A DNA stretch of 64,000 bases from Desulfurococcales archaeon (GCA_015520735.1 WAPN01000021.1:40606-104605); one strand, 5' to 3'. Shown: positions 43,546-53,174, counted from the first letter of the stretch. Notes: generated by a model not told the origin, from the sequence alone. A program made the numbers and translations.

Positions 43546-45620
43546 GCTTGTTTGCCTCCTAATTCCTCAACATATCTTGTTATTACCTCTAGACTGGACT
43601 TCATATTGGCTAGTAGTCTTAGAAGTGAGTATATTATAACACGGGCTCTAGGCGATTCTAGCTCACGTGCTTTTGTACTGAGGGTGTCGAGTATGAGCGC
43701 CAGTTCTCCGAGAATATTGACTAGCTCGTCCACATTGTTTGATCTATGGAATTCCGTGACCAGCATATATGCTTCAAGGACGAATTCGTACTCGGTCCAT
43801 CTCCCAGCATCAACAAGGGATGATAACGTCGCATAGAGTTTCTCGCTGATCATCGATAATATATACTTGTTAGGTATGGGCGAGCTAGCCATTAATTTGA
43901 GGGCTTGAATAATGCTTATCAGGGCTACTGAGTCCAGATATCCTTTTATCCCTTCTTTGAGCAGGTAGTAATCAACGGATCTACCAGATCTTAGTCTATC
44001 GTTTAGTAGCCTTATGAGTTCAAGATATTTCTCAACAGATTTCTCTAGATCAGATAAGGGTTCATCGATCATTCCATTCGTAATCCTGTGATAGGCTCTG
44101 AACTTATAGCTCCTTGCATAATTAAGGAGGGCGCGTGGAGTGTATTCTCGTAGATCGTAGTACCTAGCAGCTTCCCCATATTCTTTGCTGGCCAGCAATA
44201 GATCTCCTTTTGACACGGCCAACGAGGCCTTTGCCTCGTGGAGCATGCTTTTTGCGACATTCTTTAGATGAGGACTAAGTATTTCATCGGCATCCCTACT
44301 TGCTTGCTCGAGGAGTTTTACAGCTTCCTCTATCTTTTTCTCATTGAACATTATGCATTCGGCCCTGCTTATTAGGGATTTAACTCTTAGTGCTTGGGCT
44401 TTGCTCTTATATTCGCCTCCTAGATCATCGAATATCGAGGCTGCTTCAATCCAAGACCTACTAGCATGACAGGGCTTGTTACGCTTTATCTCTATTTCCG
44501 CCATGTACTCCTTTCTTAATGCCTCAGCTATATGTGCCTCTCTAAGGGCTCCCGTCGACTTATAATATCCTATTAGCTCATCCAGTCTCGCAAGGGCCTC
44601 CTCGTATCTTCCCTTGGAGGCCAGGCTTCGTGCGTGGCTCAGAAGATACTTGGCGTTGGCACGATGCGCATCCCTAGCAAGTGCCGGTGTATCTTGTGCT
44701 GCCAACACTGCCCAGTGATATATTGTCCTAGCGGCATCAAATGCTAGGTTCTGATAGAAATAATCGCCGAGCGCCTCGTAGAAGTGGAACAAGAACTTGG
44801 ACTTATTTTCTCTTAATTCCTTGTTCTCGACACCAAGCCTTTCAAGACTCCTTATTATCTCGAGGCCTATGGCTTCATATGCTGCTGCCTCTAATACTCT
44901 ACCGCTCCTCAGCTTCTCAGCCGCTAAATTCCTGACTTTTAGGAGGAGTTCCAGCAATGCTCTCCTGGGATCACGGTCTCCTATCACTATACCATGGCTA
45001 ACTATGTTTGCGATGATCTCGTCTATCCTTGACTGATCTATTCCTATAGACTGCACTATTGTGCGTACAATATCCTCTATTCTCCTCAGCGTTGCAACAC
45101 CGCTTATCCTGCTCAGCATCTCTGCAATGGCATTGGCTCGTTCTTCTTCTGACACGGGATAGTATAGGCCATCTTGTAAACGGAGCAAATTTACTGCGAC
45201 CAGTATATCTAGGATACGTTTTACTAGACCTTGATGGGTTTTGTAGACCCTATGTATACCGCCGAATAACACGTGTTTCGATACTTCCCCAGCGATCTCT
45301 TGGAGTGTTTTACCCTCGTTGTTATCTATCACTCTAACGATCGGTGAAACCGTGATAAAGAATGCCTTCAGGCCTCTGCTAGTTAAGGTATAGTATGTGT
45401 TTCCGCTTTTTCTAAACTTTTTCAGAACACCCTTACCCACTAGTTTGTCGACTAAGCTCGGATTAAGTTTTTCGAATACATGCGGAGTTGTTAAATCTTT
45501 AATCGTACAGGCCCTCATCTCATTATAGATGGTGACAAAAGCATTGATTAGGATCTCTAACTCTATGTTGTAAAGCGAGAAATATGCCAACCAATTTACA
45601 CGTCTGCCCTGTAGACTCAA
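43521..45620 (-). CDS. TPR-like helical repeat protein with N-terminal winged-helix region, unknown
   Basis: 699 residues. The first 220 contain winged-helix-like segments (LVDKLVGKGVLKKFRKSGNTYYTLTSRGLKAFF and similar). The rest is helical, with TPR-type pairs (EAAAYEAIGLEIIRSLERLG, YFYQNLAFDAARTIYHWAV, KGRYEEALARLDELIGYY). Probably a scaffold or a STAND-like regulator without its ATPase. TTG at 45620, 7 nt after GGTGAT. It stands alone between pheS and the M29 peptidase. Family unknown to me. Confidence 0.72.
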   Translation of the reverse strand: MSLQGRRVNWLAYFSLYNIELEILINAFVTIYNEMRACTIKDLTTPHVFEKLNPSLVDKLVGKGVLKKFRKSGNTYYTLTSRGLKAFFITVSPIVRVIDNNEGKTLQEIAGEVSKHVLFGGIHRVYKTHQGLVKRILDILVAVNLLRLQDGLYYPVSEEERANAIAEMLSRISGVATLRRIEDIVRTIVQSIGIDQSRIDEIIANIVSHGIVIGDRDPRRALLELLLKVRNLAAEKLRSGRVLEAAAYEAIGLEIIRSLERLGVENKELRENKSKFLFHFYEALGDYFYQNLAFDAARTIYHWAVLAAQDTPALARDAHRANAKYLLSHARSLASKGRYEEALARLDELIGYYKSTGALREAHIAEALRKEYMAEIEIKRNKPCHASRSWIEAASIFDDLGGEYKSKAQALRVKSLISRAECIMFNEKKIEEAVKLLEQASRDADEILSPHLKNVAKSMLHEAKASLAVSKGDLLLASKEYGEAARYYDLREYTPRALLNYARSYKFRAYHRITNGMIDEPLSDLEKSVEKYLELIRLLNDRLRSGRSVDYYLLKEGIKGYLDSVALISIIQALKLMASSPIPNKYILSMISEKLYATLSSLVDAGRWTEYEFVLEAYMLVTEFHRSNNVDELVNILGELALILDTLSTKARELESPRARVIIYSLLRLLANMKSSLEVITRYVEELGGKQAGMSAPER

Positions 45621-45763
45621 AATCTCATCACCATGAACAAGGCCTAATAGGCTATCCCGATATAATGATATCGGCTTCTTAACGGATTTGTTTTTAAGCC
45701 AATTACTGTCCTGGGAAAATAATATACCCTTATCCCCGTATTCAATTTATATGGTGAAGTAAC

Positions 45764-46879
45764 ATGGTTGATCCAAGGATCAGTAATTTAGCCAGGCTAA
45801 TAACAGAGTACTGTGTCTATCTTGAGAAGGGGGAAGAAGTCGTTATTTCCGGAGGCGTAGAGGCGCTACCACTAGTTAGAGAAATAGTGAAACATACTGT
45901 CCAGAAAGGCGCTTACCCGCTCATGATAAATCTGGGAGACGAATCGATCAGTGAGGTTTTCTACAAGTATGCTACCGATGATGTGCTCTCCCATGTAAGT
46001 CTGATCGAAAAGGAGATTGTAGAGAAAGTCAATGCCTTCATAAACATCTTGAGCCCAAGCCATACGAAGCCCTTGATGGGGATTGATCCTGAGAAACTCA
46101 AGAAGAGAAGCCAGGCTAGGAGAGAGCTAAACATGATCTTCATGCAGAGGAGCGCGAAGGGAGAGCTAAAATGGGTTGTAGCACCCTTCCCGACAAGAGC
46201 ATTAGCGCAGGAAGCAGGCATGAGTATACTGGATTATCAGGACTTCGTGTTCCATGCAACCTATAGTGATTCACCCGATCCTGTTAAGGCATGGACCGAG
46301 ATAGGCAAGAAGCAAGAGAAAATCGCTAATTTCCTAAACAAGGTTAGCGAGCTAAAATATGTTGGCCCCGGAATCGAGCTAACCCTACGAGTTGATGGGC
46401 GCAAATGGATCAATGACGATGGACACTACAACATGCCGGGAGGAGAAGTCTTCTCAGCACCCATCGAGGACAGCGTCGATGGATGGGTGGAGTTCGATTA
46501 TCCAGCCATATGGAGAGGAGTAGAAGTGGAGGGTGTAAAGCTAGTGTTCAAGAAAGGAGTTGTTGTCGAAGCAAAGGCAAGGAGAGGCGAGGAGTTCCTT
46601 AAGAAGATGCTTGAGACCGATGATGGTGCGAAAAGGCTCGGGGAAATAGCTTTCGGCCTCAACTATAACATAACAAGGTTCACGAAAGAAATATTGTTTG
46701 ACGAGAAAATAGGCGGCACTATCCACATGGCGTTGGGTGCAGCTTATCCTGAGTGTGGAGGCAAGAATATCAGTGCTATACACTGGGATATGATTAAGGA
46801 CATGAAGAAACACAGAGTCTATGCAGATGGAGACCTAATCTATGAAAACGGGAGATTCATAGAGGAAATACTCTCCTAG
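45764..46879 (+). CDS. M29-family metalloaminopeptidase (AmpS/PepS type)
   Basis: 371 residues, the length of thermophilic M29 aminopeptidases. Ligand-rich segments include PIEDSVDGWVEFDYP (Glu), HMALGAAYPECGG (His, Glu) and AIHWDMIKDM (His, Asp). The enzyme removes N-terminal residues from peptides and fits amino-acid fermentation. ATG at 45764 behind GGTGAAGT. A TATA-like CAATTTATAT lies close upstream (about 45743-45752), giving a very short leader. Confidence 0.92.
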   Translation: MVDPRISNLARLITEYCVYLEKGEEVVISGGVEALPLVREIVKHTVQKGAYPLMINLGDESISEVFYKYATDDVLSHVSLIEKEIVEKVNAFINILSPSHTKPLMGIDPEKLKKRSQARRELNMIFMQRSAKGELKWVVAPFPTRALAQEAGMSILDYQDFVFHATYSDSPDPVKAWTEIGKKQEKIANFLNKVSELKYVGPGIELTLRVDGRKWINDDGHYNMPGGEVFSAPIEDSVDGWVEFDYPAIWRGVEVEGVKLVFKKGVVVEAKARRGEEFLKKMLETDDGAKRLGEIAFGLNYNITRFTKEILFDEKIGGTIHMALGAAYPECGGKNISAIHWDMIKDMKKHRVYADGDLIYENGRFIEEILS

Positions 46880-46892
46880 ACAAAAAGAGCTA

Positions 46893-47591
46893 TTACTCGC
46901 CTAGGAGCTTAACGAGTTTTTCCCTTAAACTCTTCAGGGACGTCTCTGTAATCAATACTATATCTTCGTCCTCATACAGGCCGTTCAGGGATGCCTCGAT
47001 TATTTCTTCGCGTGGCACTGTTTTAGGCGCGAGATTAGGGATCTCTATTCCCAGCTCCTGCGATACTTTCTCCACTGCTTTCCAGCTATCACTGTTCCAG
47101 CGCAGATATGCTACGAATCTATCATAGTAGCTACGGAATGTACTTATATACTCCTTGAGCCTCTTCTCCAATACCCTTGTATACCATTCTTTTATTTCAG
47201 GAGTCTCATAGATGGGGTTCCAGTCGTAGGCCACGTAGGGCCAGTACTCATCAAGTTCTCTAGGGACAACACCAGCATTTGTAACGATTATCTCGTGTAT
47301 TTTGCCCTGTCTTAAGAGATCCACTATACTCTTTCTAATAATGTAGTGTATGTAGCTGTTACTATATGGTTTCCCATAGCTACACGGCATTATGAGACCT
47401 ACAGGATAGTGTCTCTGCGGCCTGTACTCTCTAAGTAATTTCTTGAAGCCTTCCTCGAAGTACTCGTTTAGAAGGTATTTGAGCCCTACTCCTCTGAGAT
47501 ATTCTCTGCATTCTTTTGGTTTGATCCAGTCCAGATTATTGCCGTCCCATACAACCTCGAGATCTTTTAGTTCTTTTCCCCGATCTCCCAT
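46893..47591 (-). CDS. arcS: Archaeosine synthase ArcS, short form (DUF5591 domain)
   Basis: 232 residues. IMPCSYGKPYSNSYIH with the reactive Cys/Lys region, IIVTNAGVVPRELDEYWPYVAYDWN and the Tyr-rich helix RSYYDRFVAYLRW are the DUF5591 core of archaeosine synthase. Euryarchaeal ArcS is about 550-650 residues with TGT-like and PUA parts; this copy has only the catalytic domain. ArcS attaches lysine to preQ0 in tRNA, and the radical SAM enzyme RaSEA completes archaeosine. It overlaps the RaSEA gene upstream by 25 bp. Confidence 0.85.
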   Translation of the reverse strand: MGDRGKELKDLEVVWDGNNLDWIKPKECREYLRGVGLKYLLNEYFEEGFKKLLREYRPQRHYPVGLIMPCSYGKPYSNSYIHYIIRKSIVDLLRQGKIHEIIVTNAGVVPRELDEYWPYVAYDWNPIYETPEIKEWYTRVLEKRLKEYISTFRSYYDRFVAYLRWNSDSWKAVEKVSQELGIEIPNLAPKTVPREEIIEASLNGLYEDEDIVLITETSLKSLREKLVKLLGE

Positions 47592-48301
47592 TCCTCACCA
47601 CCCCAATCAACCAAGTCCGCCTCTCTCTCTAAGAAACGAGCTAGTTTTTCTGATACAGGTTTTTCTTCCGGGTGTTCTGGTAAATACTTCTTATACTTGA
47701 TAGCTATTACTCCGTCAAAGTATTTCTTGAAGAACTTCACTGACTCAACAACCTTTTCTTCAGGTATATATTCTATTCCAAACAAAATATAGACCCAGAA
47801 CTCGACTGGTAGCCCTTCTTTTCTTAGGCGTTGTCTTATCCATAGAATCCTTTTGATCTCGGAATTCGGCATACCTTTTCTGAGGAATTTCTCACGTATT
47901 TCTTCATCGGCGACCTCGAACCCTATTCTTATAACTAGTTTTCTTGGGGCCAATAGTCTGAGCAGATTATTCACAAAATCACCCGTGATGAAATTACTCC
48001 GTGATTCTATCTCGAATATTCTATTTTTGGCTAGTGGTACTAGTTCGTTCACGGTATCGTATGGTAGTTCGCTGAAACTCCCACCATTAAAAACAGCGAT
48101 GCGTTCATAATTCTCCCTATTGGCTACCCGAATACCCTCTCTCACTATTCTTCTATTGAAGACTATTATCTCCCAGGTATTGGTTGATTGTTCGAGGTGG
48201 AACGGGCAAAAACTACATTTTCCCCAAGAGCATGGATAGTTTTTCAGTATGAGTACAAGTCTTCTACCCAATTTGTCATCTAGTCTGAACAGTCCTTGCA
48301 C
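47567..48301 (-). CDS. RaSEA: archaeosine-forming radical SAM enzyme
   Basis: 244 residues. Cluster cysteines are Cys24-x4-Cys29-x2-Cys32 (PCSWGKCSFCPF), followed by VFNGGSF, EIESRSNFI and RIGFEVADEEIREKFLRKGM, the pattern of COG1244-type radical SAM proteins. RaSEA cleaves the lysine adduct made by ArcS to yield G+15 in tRNA. GTG start after GTGGT. It overlaps the YhhQ-type gene upstream (26 bp) and arcS downstream (25 bp), indicating a tight operon with stoichiometric expression. Confidence 0.85.
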   Translation of the reverse strand: MQGLFRLDDKLGRRLVLILKNYPCSWGKCSFCPFHLEQSTNTWEIIVFNRRIVREGIRVANRENYERIAVFNGGSFSELPYDTVNELVPLAKNRIFEIESRSNFITGDFVNNLLRLLAPRKLVIRIGFEVADEEIREKFLRKGMPNSEIKRILWIRQRLRKEGLPVEFWVYILFGIEYIPEEKVVESVKFFKKYFDGVIAIKYKKYLPEHPEEKPVSEKLARFLEREADLVDWGGEEWEIGEKN

Positions 48302-49010
48302 TTGGAACCACTTCGCTCAGGCTTATATCATGGAGGCCAAGGCGTTTGAGCAGATAGACGCCAGCATATACGAATGGCGTATCAAATAATGCTATCATCA
48401 CTTTGACAACGTATTGCCCTAAAATCGTGAACGGTATTAGGCTCCACGGAATGGAGACTCCTCCAAGGAATATGGGAAAAACACCAAAAGCCAGCGTTAT
48501 GAATATTGTCGTGTCGATTAACTGGCTCACTATAGTACTAGCATTATTTCTCAGCCACAACCATTTACCATGGGTCAATCTTTTCCAGAAATGAAATGCC
48601 CAGACATCATGGTTCTGGCTTACAAGATACGCGAGTACGCTTGCCAACGCTATGTTTGGAGTTACACCATAAACCTTGTTAAAGAACACGTTATAGTTTT
48701 CCTGGAAAGGAGCTGTCGGCATGAGTAGAGCTATTAATGAATAGAACATTATGAGAAACTGTATGAATAATCCTATCATAACAGCCATTGATGCGGCCTT
48801 TTTCCCGTAGACTTCGCCGATAATATCAGTCGCAGTGAACGTAACGGCATATGCAACCACTCCCGCTGGAACGAGAAGCGTAATGTTAGGAGCTATGGTG
48901 CCAAGCACAGCTATTTTAGCTGCTAAGTAGTTAGCCGATACAAGGCTGGCAATAAATATCCCTAACAACAACGCGTAGCCGGCATCAATTGATCTCTTAT
49001 TCTCTATCAA
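48276..49010 (-). CDS. YhhQ/VUT-family queuosine/archaeosine precursor (preQ0) transporter
   Basis: About 244 residues with six to seven transmembrane helices. The COG1738 signatures are present: SANYLAAKI, AYAVTFTATDIIGEVYGKK, LASVLAYLVSQNHDVWAFHFWKR and NNASTIVSQLIDTTIF. Family members import preQ0/preQ1. Start: TTG at 49010, 6 nt after GGTG, rather than the GTG at 49019. Heading the RaSEA-arcS operon, it implies salvage of the deazaguanine base from the environment. Confidence 0.9.
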   Translation of the reverse strand: MIENKRSIDAGYALLLGIFIASLVSANYLAAKIAVLGTIAPNITLLVPAGVVAYAVTFTATDIIGEVYGKKAASMAVMIGLFIQFLIMFYSLIALLMPTAPFQENYNVFFNKVYGVTPNIALASVLAYLVSQNHDVWAFHFWKRLTHGKWLWLRNNASTIVSQLIDTTIFITLAFGVFPIFLGGVSIPWSLIPFTILGQYVVKVMIALFDTPFVYAGVYLLKRLGLHDISLSEVVPSARTVQTR

Positions 49011-49086
49011 TGGTGTCACCTTGTAAAAAAGAAACTATCTAAACCGCTTATTAAGATGACTTTGTCAGAGCCTATCAGTTGCTAAA

Positions 49087-49707
49087 TTAGAACTCTATGT
49101 TGGCATGAGCATTCCTTAGATCTTCTTCTGTCTTGCCGAGTTTCTTCATGAGCCCAACCACTATCCCGTCTAGAAAGATCATTGCGGTGTCCTCGAATAA
49201 AGTTCCGAGCGGGGCTAGAGGCTCATGTATGCCTAGTATCTGTCTTGTGAAGTAGTCTTCTTCGGCCGCAATCTTTGTCCTACCCGGAACGACGACCACC
49301 ACATCGGCAAGTCTTCCGAGAGGGCTGTCAGGATAGCTCGTGATAGCTATGATTTTTGCTCCAACCTGTTTGGCTGCCTCGGCCGCTGTTACTATGAGTT
49401 TAGTGCGCCCGGAGCCTGAGATCGCTATAACAACGTCGCCCTCACTGATCCTTGGAACAATTGTTTCGCCCAGCACATAGACTTGGAAGCCAAGATGCAG
49501 TAATCTCATTGCAAATGCTTTACCAACTAGGCCGCTGCGGCCAGCACCCATGACGAGGATCTTGTGGCCGCCATAAGCTTCTATCAATGTATTAATCATC
49601 TTTTCTACTTCGTGGTCTTTTATAGAATCAATTGCACGGGTAACGAACTCAGCTATCTCGGTCATAGCAATTCCTACAATCCCGGTAACCAACCCCTGTA
49701 TCACCAT
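49087..49707 (-). CDS. hxlB: 6-phospho-3-hexuloisomerase (SIS domain)
   Basis: 206 residues. A single SIS domain with [18 protein letters not shown] and [11 protein letters not shown] sugar-phosphate loops, [11 protein letters not shown] and a C-terminal [19 protein letters not shown] typical of PHI. It interconverts 6-phospho-3-hexulose and fructose 6-phosphate; in archaea lacking the pentose-phosphate pathway it makes ribulose 5-phosphate with HPS. No hxlA is adjacent. ATG at 49707 opens the frame; ATG at 49665, 6 nt after AGGA, is a plausible alternative start. Confidence 0.9.
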   Translation of the reverse strand: MVIQGLVTGIVGIAMTEIAEFVTRAIDSIKDHEVEKMINTLIEAYGGHKILVMGAGRSGLVGKAFAMRLLHLGFQVYVLGETIVPRISEGDVVIAISGSGRTKLIVTAAEAAKQVGAKIIAITSYPDSPLGRLADVVVVVPGRTKIAAEEDYFTRQILGIHEPLAPLGTLFEDTAMIFLDGIVVGLMKKLGKTEEDLRNAHANIEF

Positions 49708-49794
49708 GAATTTTCATTAGAGATCAAAATAAAAACCTTATAGACTATGGCTAAGCGGTAAACTTTAACCCCTACCTCAATATATTCTAATAAT

Positions 49795-49868
49795 GCCCCG
49801 CCTCCTCACACTCCCTGAGACCCCGTCATGGGATATGGATATGAGGGGGGTCGGTCGGGCGGGGTACA
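49795..49868 (+). ncRNA. Candidate H/ACA-like small RNA (GC-rich hairpin followed by ACA)
   Basis: GCCCCGCC (49795-49802) pairs with GGCGGGGT (49858-49865) to close a long hairpin that is directly followed by ACA (49866-49868). An upper stem GACCCC/GGGGTC (49818-49823 and 49847-49852) ends 13 nt before ACA, close to the spacing of archaeal pseudouridine guides. A TATA-like AATATATT lies about 15 bp upstream. The 5' side of the internal loop is long (about 15 nt), so the fit is imperfect. Confidence 0.4.
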
Positions 49869-49893
49869 CCTGCTTATTCTCTGGTGCGATATA

Positions 49894-50793
49894 TTGGTGC
49901 GTCTTCAGGTAGTACATGTTTTCGATCCCTGGGGAAGCCCACTATGTACTTGTCCTAGAAAATACAGCCTACACCCATATACGGGATGCAGTCATTTCTG
50001 CCTATATTGCTATGCAACCTCCTATATCGGGCAGAGGCCGAGCCGGCCAAAAAGGCAGTTCCTAAGAAAATTGTCGAGGGACCTTGGACGCATTGACCCT
50101 AGGCTTGTCATCGAGCTGAGCACGAGCAGTGACCCGTATCCACCCATCGAGAAATGGTTGATGATGACCAGGAAGGCTCTTGAACTATTATCGCGTAGGG
50201 CTCTGAAAATATTGATCACAACCAAGTCGGACATTGTCATAAGGGACATCGATCTATTACTAAAGACCCCCTCGGCCGTAATGATCACTATTACCACGCT
50301 GGATCCCTCATTGGCGAAAAAGCTTGAACCTGGGGCCCCACCGCCGCAAAGCAGACTACGGGCTATCAAAATCCTGAGTAAAGCCGGCATTCCTGTCGGG
50401 GCGAGAATAGATCCTGTGATACCCGGCATTAATGATGATCCTAGAATGCTCGAGGAGCTCGTGCACAGGATCAAGGAGAATGGTGGAAAACATATCGTCA
50501 CCTCCACATATAAGGCGAGGCCCGATAACCTTTCCAGGATGATGAATTCGTTCCCAGAACATTCCAAGTATTGGCGGAGACTCTACATTGAGGAGGGTGT
50601 ACGAATGCATGGGTATAGGTATCTTAGGAAAGAACAACGTGAACATCTTCTTAGACCAATTATTGATGTATCGGTTTCCCTGGGCCTAACCGTGGCAACT
50701 TGTAGGGAGGGGCTAGGACCACAATTCTTCAGGGCACCAAGCTGTGATGGTACACACCTAATAAGGTATCATCCAGCTAACGAATCAGTATAG
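49894..50793 (+). CDS. SplB-like radical SAM protein (COG1533)
   Basis: About 300 residues. Cys32-x3-Cys36-x2-Cys39 in PYTGCSHFCLYCYA, then LVIELSTSSDPYPPIEK and ARIDPVIPGIND, the COG1533 pattern named after spore photoproduct lyase. In archaea these have no confirmed substrate; DNA lesion repair is a family label only. Start: TTG at 49894 (7 nt after GGTG) or GTG at 49897. The frame is open to 49828 but that part overlaps the hairpin RNA candidate. ZPR1 follows 11 bp downstream. Confidence 0.84.
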   Translation: MVRLQVVHVFDPWGSPLCTCPRKYSLHPYTGCSHFCLYCYATSYIGQRPSRPKRQFLRKLSRDLGRIDPRLVIELSTSSDPYPPIEKWLMMTRKALELLSRRALKILITTKSDIVIRDIDLLLKTPSAVMITITTLDPSLAKKLEPGAPPPQSRLRAIKILSKAGIPVGARIDPVIPGINDDPRMLEELVHRIKENGGKHIVTSTYKARPDNLSRMMNSFPEHSKYWRRLYIEEGVRMHGYRYLRKEQREHLLRPIIDVSVSLGLTVATCREGLGPQFFRAPSCDGTHLIRYHPANESV

Positions 50794-50804
50794 GTGTTGA
50801 AGAA

Positions 50805-51359
50805 ATGTCTGAAAGGAAACCCAGAAAAATACTCGAGTATACTGTTGAGTGCCCGATATGTAGGCGTAACTTTAAGATTGAGGAGTTCTTATATGATATG
50901 CCTCTCGTTGGGGAAATAATAATATCGTCAGGAAAATGCGTGAATTGTGGATACCGGTGGAACGACGTACGGTTAGCGGAGATTAAGGGCCCGAGAAAAA
51001 TCGTCGTAGAAGTCAGAGATCCCAATGATGTTAACGCGCTCGTTGTACGCTCCTCAACAGCTTCTATAGTCATTCCCGAGCTCGGAGTAGAGATCATTCC
51101 TGGTCCAGCGTCGCTCGGATACATAACAACTATTGAGGGCATATTACTCGATGTCCTCGATAAAACAAGCTTCTTGTGTGAGGAGGGCGATGCACCACCC
51201 GAAACATGCGCCGAGAAGAAGAAAATGATTGAGAAAGCACGGAACGGTGAGGTACCATTTACATTTATTCTCATAGATCCTGAGGGTACATCAACTATAG
51301 TCTCTGATAAGGCTAGGATTCTTCCACTTGAAAAGAAGGAGAAAGAAGGAGAAAAATAG
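50805..51359 (+). CDS. ZPR1-type zinc-finger protein
   Basis: 184 residues, one ZPR1 module: a Cys4 finger (CPICRR at about 18-23 and CVNCGYRW near 50) followed by the double-stranded beta-helix domain (VRSSTASIVIPELGVEIIPGPASLGYITTIEGIL). Eukaryotic ZPR1 binds and folds eEF1A; archaeal single-domain versions are widely conserved and a role with aEF1A is plausible. An acidic/basic linker and Lys/Glu-rich tail end the protein. It is co-directional with and 11 bp from the SplB-like gene. Confidence 0.92.
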   Translation: MSERKPRKILEYTVECPICRRNFKIEEFLYDMPLVGEIIISSGKCVNCGYRWNDVRLAEIKGPRKIVVEVRDPNDVNALVVRSSTASIVIPELGVEIIPGPASLGYITTIEGILLDVLDKTSFLCEEGDAPPETCAEKKKMIEKARNGEVPFTFILIDPEGTSTIVSDKARILPLEKKEKEGEK

Positions 51360-51365
51360 ACCATG

Positions 51366-53174
51366 TTATTTTACTATGACATCAATTATCCTCGCACTAT
51401 TTACATCAACGAGTCCTCTATCCGTCAACCTCACTTCTGGTATGACAGGCAGGGCAACAAGCGCTAGCGTCATAAAGAAAGCTTCGAACTCAACACCATA
51501 GCTTGATACTTTCCTTGTCAGGCTCTTGAACTTTCTGTACACGGTATATGGGTCTTCATTGCTCATGAGCCCCGCAACAGGCAACTCTACCTCAGCGACA
51601 ATTTCGCCTGAATCAACGATTACTATTCCTCCCTGTACTTCCCTAACCCTGCTTATAGCGACCGACATATCTTCAGGCGATTTTCCAGCTACTACAAGAT
51701 TGTGGGTATCATGGGCAATGGTCTGCGCTATCGCCCCTGCTCTAAAACCCAATCCCTTGATGAAGGCTTTCCCTATGTTGCATGTTCCTTTGTGTCTCTC
51801 GACTACGGCCAGGTGTATAATGTCGCGCTCGGGATCACACGATATATAGCCATTTTTAACCGGGAGCTCTTCAACCGATAACTCGGTCAACGCTGAGCCT
51901 GGAGTAACCTTAATAGCGTTGACCTTAGCTTTATCCGCTTCACCAATTCTTATAAGAAGCTCCTCGGGCCTGATCTCTCGAGGTATATTGACTGTTCTCT
52001 TAGCCCACTCGGGTATTCTAGGCCTTTCGAAATCATAGAGCAACTCGCCGTCCCTGTATATTATCTCGCCCATACTGATAACCGTTTTAGGTTCTAGGCG
52101 TTGAAGGCTTGGAGACAGGACTATGTCGGCAAACCTGGCTGGCCCGACAACTCCAATGTGATCATCGATGTGCAGTCTTATCGCTGGACCTATCGTTGCG
52201 AATTGTATTGCCTTGACCGGGTCAACCCCCAACTCTATGGCTTCATTAATTATTCTATCCATATGTCCTTTCTCATATAAGTCGATGACGTTTAAGTCAT
52301 CCGATACGAATCCACATAGCCTACAGTCGATCTTAGGGTTCTTAATGACTTCAACAAGAGCTCCCAGATCCCGCCATGCGCTTCCCTGCCTTATGAATAG
52401 ATACATCCCCTTCCTCAACTTCTCTAGTGCTTCTTGCGGATTAGTCGACTCATGATCGCTCCATATACTTGCATCGATATACGCATCAAGCATTTCCCCA
52501 GTCAATAGTGGAGCGTGTCCATTTATTACTAGGCCGAGATTATGAGCTATCCTGAGTTTTTCTAGTACATAGTCACTGGCGTTTGTAACACTGACAAAAT
52601 CCATTACCTCGCCGAGACCATATACGCCTTCAAGCTCGCCTAGCTCAGCGATGTCCTCAGGGCCTATCACCTTGTTTGTCGTTTCGAGGCCGAACGCTGG
52701 ATCTGTTGCTGGTACGCAACTGGGTACGTCTATTAGGATTTTCATTGGGAGGTTCTGTGATTCTTCGATGAATAACTTGACTCCATCTACGCCCAAGACA
52801 TTTGCGATCTCGTGGGGATCGGCGACTACTGTTGTAGTACCATGTTTAAGGGCTAATATTGAGAAACCAGTAGGTGTCAGTAGGCTTGACTCGATATGTA
52901 TGTGTGCATCTGTGAAACCCGGCATAGCATATTGGCCATGACCGTCTATAATCTTTGTTCTCAACCCTATGTATTTCTCCGGATCACCCTTTACTATGGA
53001 GGCTATGCGTCTACCAGACACAATTATGCTCATGTTCTCTAGGATCTCGCCTGTCGTCGTAGCCACAATATTAACGTTTTTGATAACAAGGGTTGCGGGC
53101 TCTATAGCTCTTGCGGTACGAATAAGTCTTGCTCTCTCCTCTTTTACATAGCTGAATATCCGTGGGAGAACCAT
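51366..53174 (-). CDS. ade: Adenine deaminase
   Basis: 602 residues. FTDAHIHIESSLLTPTGF, VVADPHEIANVLG, INGHAPLLTG and SGFVSDD-like CGFVSDDLNVID form the binuclear amidohydrolase site of the Ade family, and the C-terminal Ade-specific domain (AVNA..AKVNAIKV, IAHDTHNLVVAGKSPEDM) is complete. It converts adenine to hypoxanthine and ammonia. ATG at 53174. It is divergent from the MtaD-like amidohydrolase at 53315 and about 1.7 kb from the second YgeW-like gene, supporting a purine-related locus. Confidence 0.95.
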   Translation of the reverse strand: MVLPRIFSYVKEERARLIRTARAIEPATLVIKNVNIVATTTGEILENMSIIVSGRRIASIVKGDPEKYIGLRTKIIDGHGQYAMPGFTDAHIHIESSLLTPTGFSILALKHGTTTVVADPHEIANVLGVDGVKLFIEESQNLPMKILIDVPSCVPATDPAFGLETTNKVIGPEDIAELGELEGVYGLGEVMDFVSVTNASDYVLEKLRIAHNLGLVINGHAPLLTGEMLDAYIDASIWSDHESTNPQEALEKLRKGMYLFIRQGSAWRDLGALVEVIKNPKIDCRLCGFVSDDLNVIDLYEKGHMDRIINEAIELGVDPVKAIQFATIGPAIRLHIDDHIGVVGPARFADIVLSPSLQRLEPKTVISMGEIIYRDGELLYDFERPRIPEWAKRTVNIPREIRPEELLIRIGEADKAKVNAIKVTPGSALTELSVEELPVKNGYISCDPERDIIHLAVVERHKGTCNIGKAFIKGLGFRAGAIAQTIAHDTHNLVVAGKSPEDMSVAISRVREVQGGIVIVDSGEIVAEVELPVAGLMSNEDPYTVYRKFKSLTRKVSSYGVEFEAFFMTLALVALPVIPEVRLTDRGLVDVNSARIIDVIVK

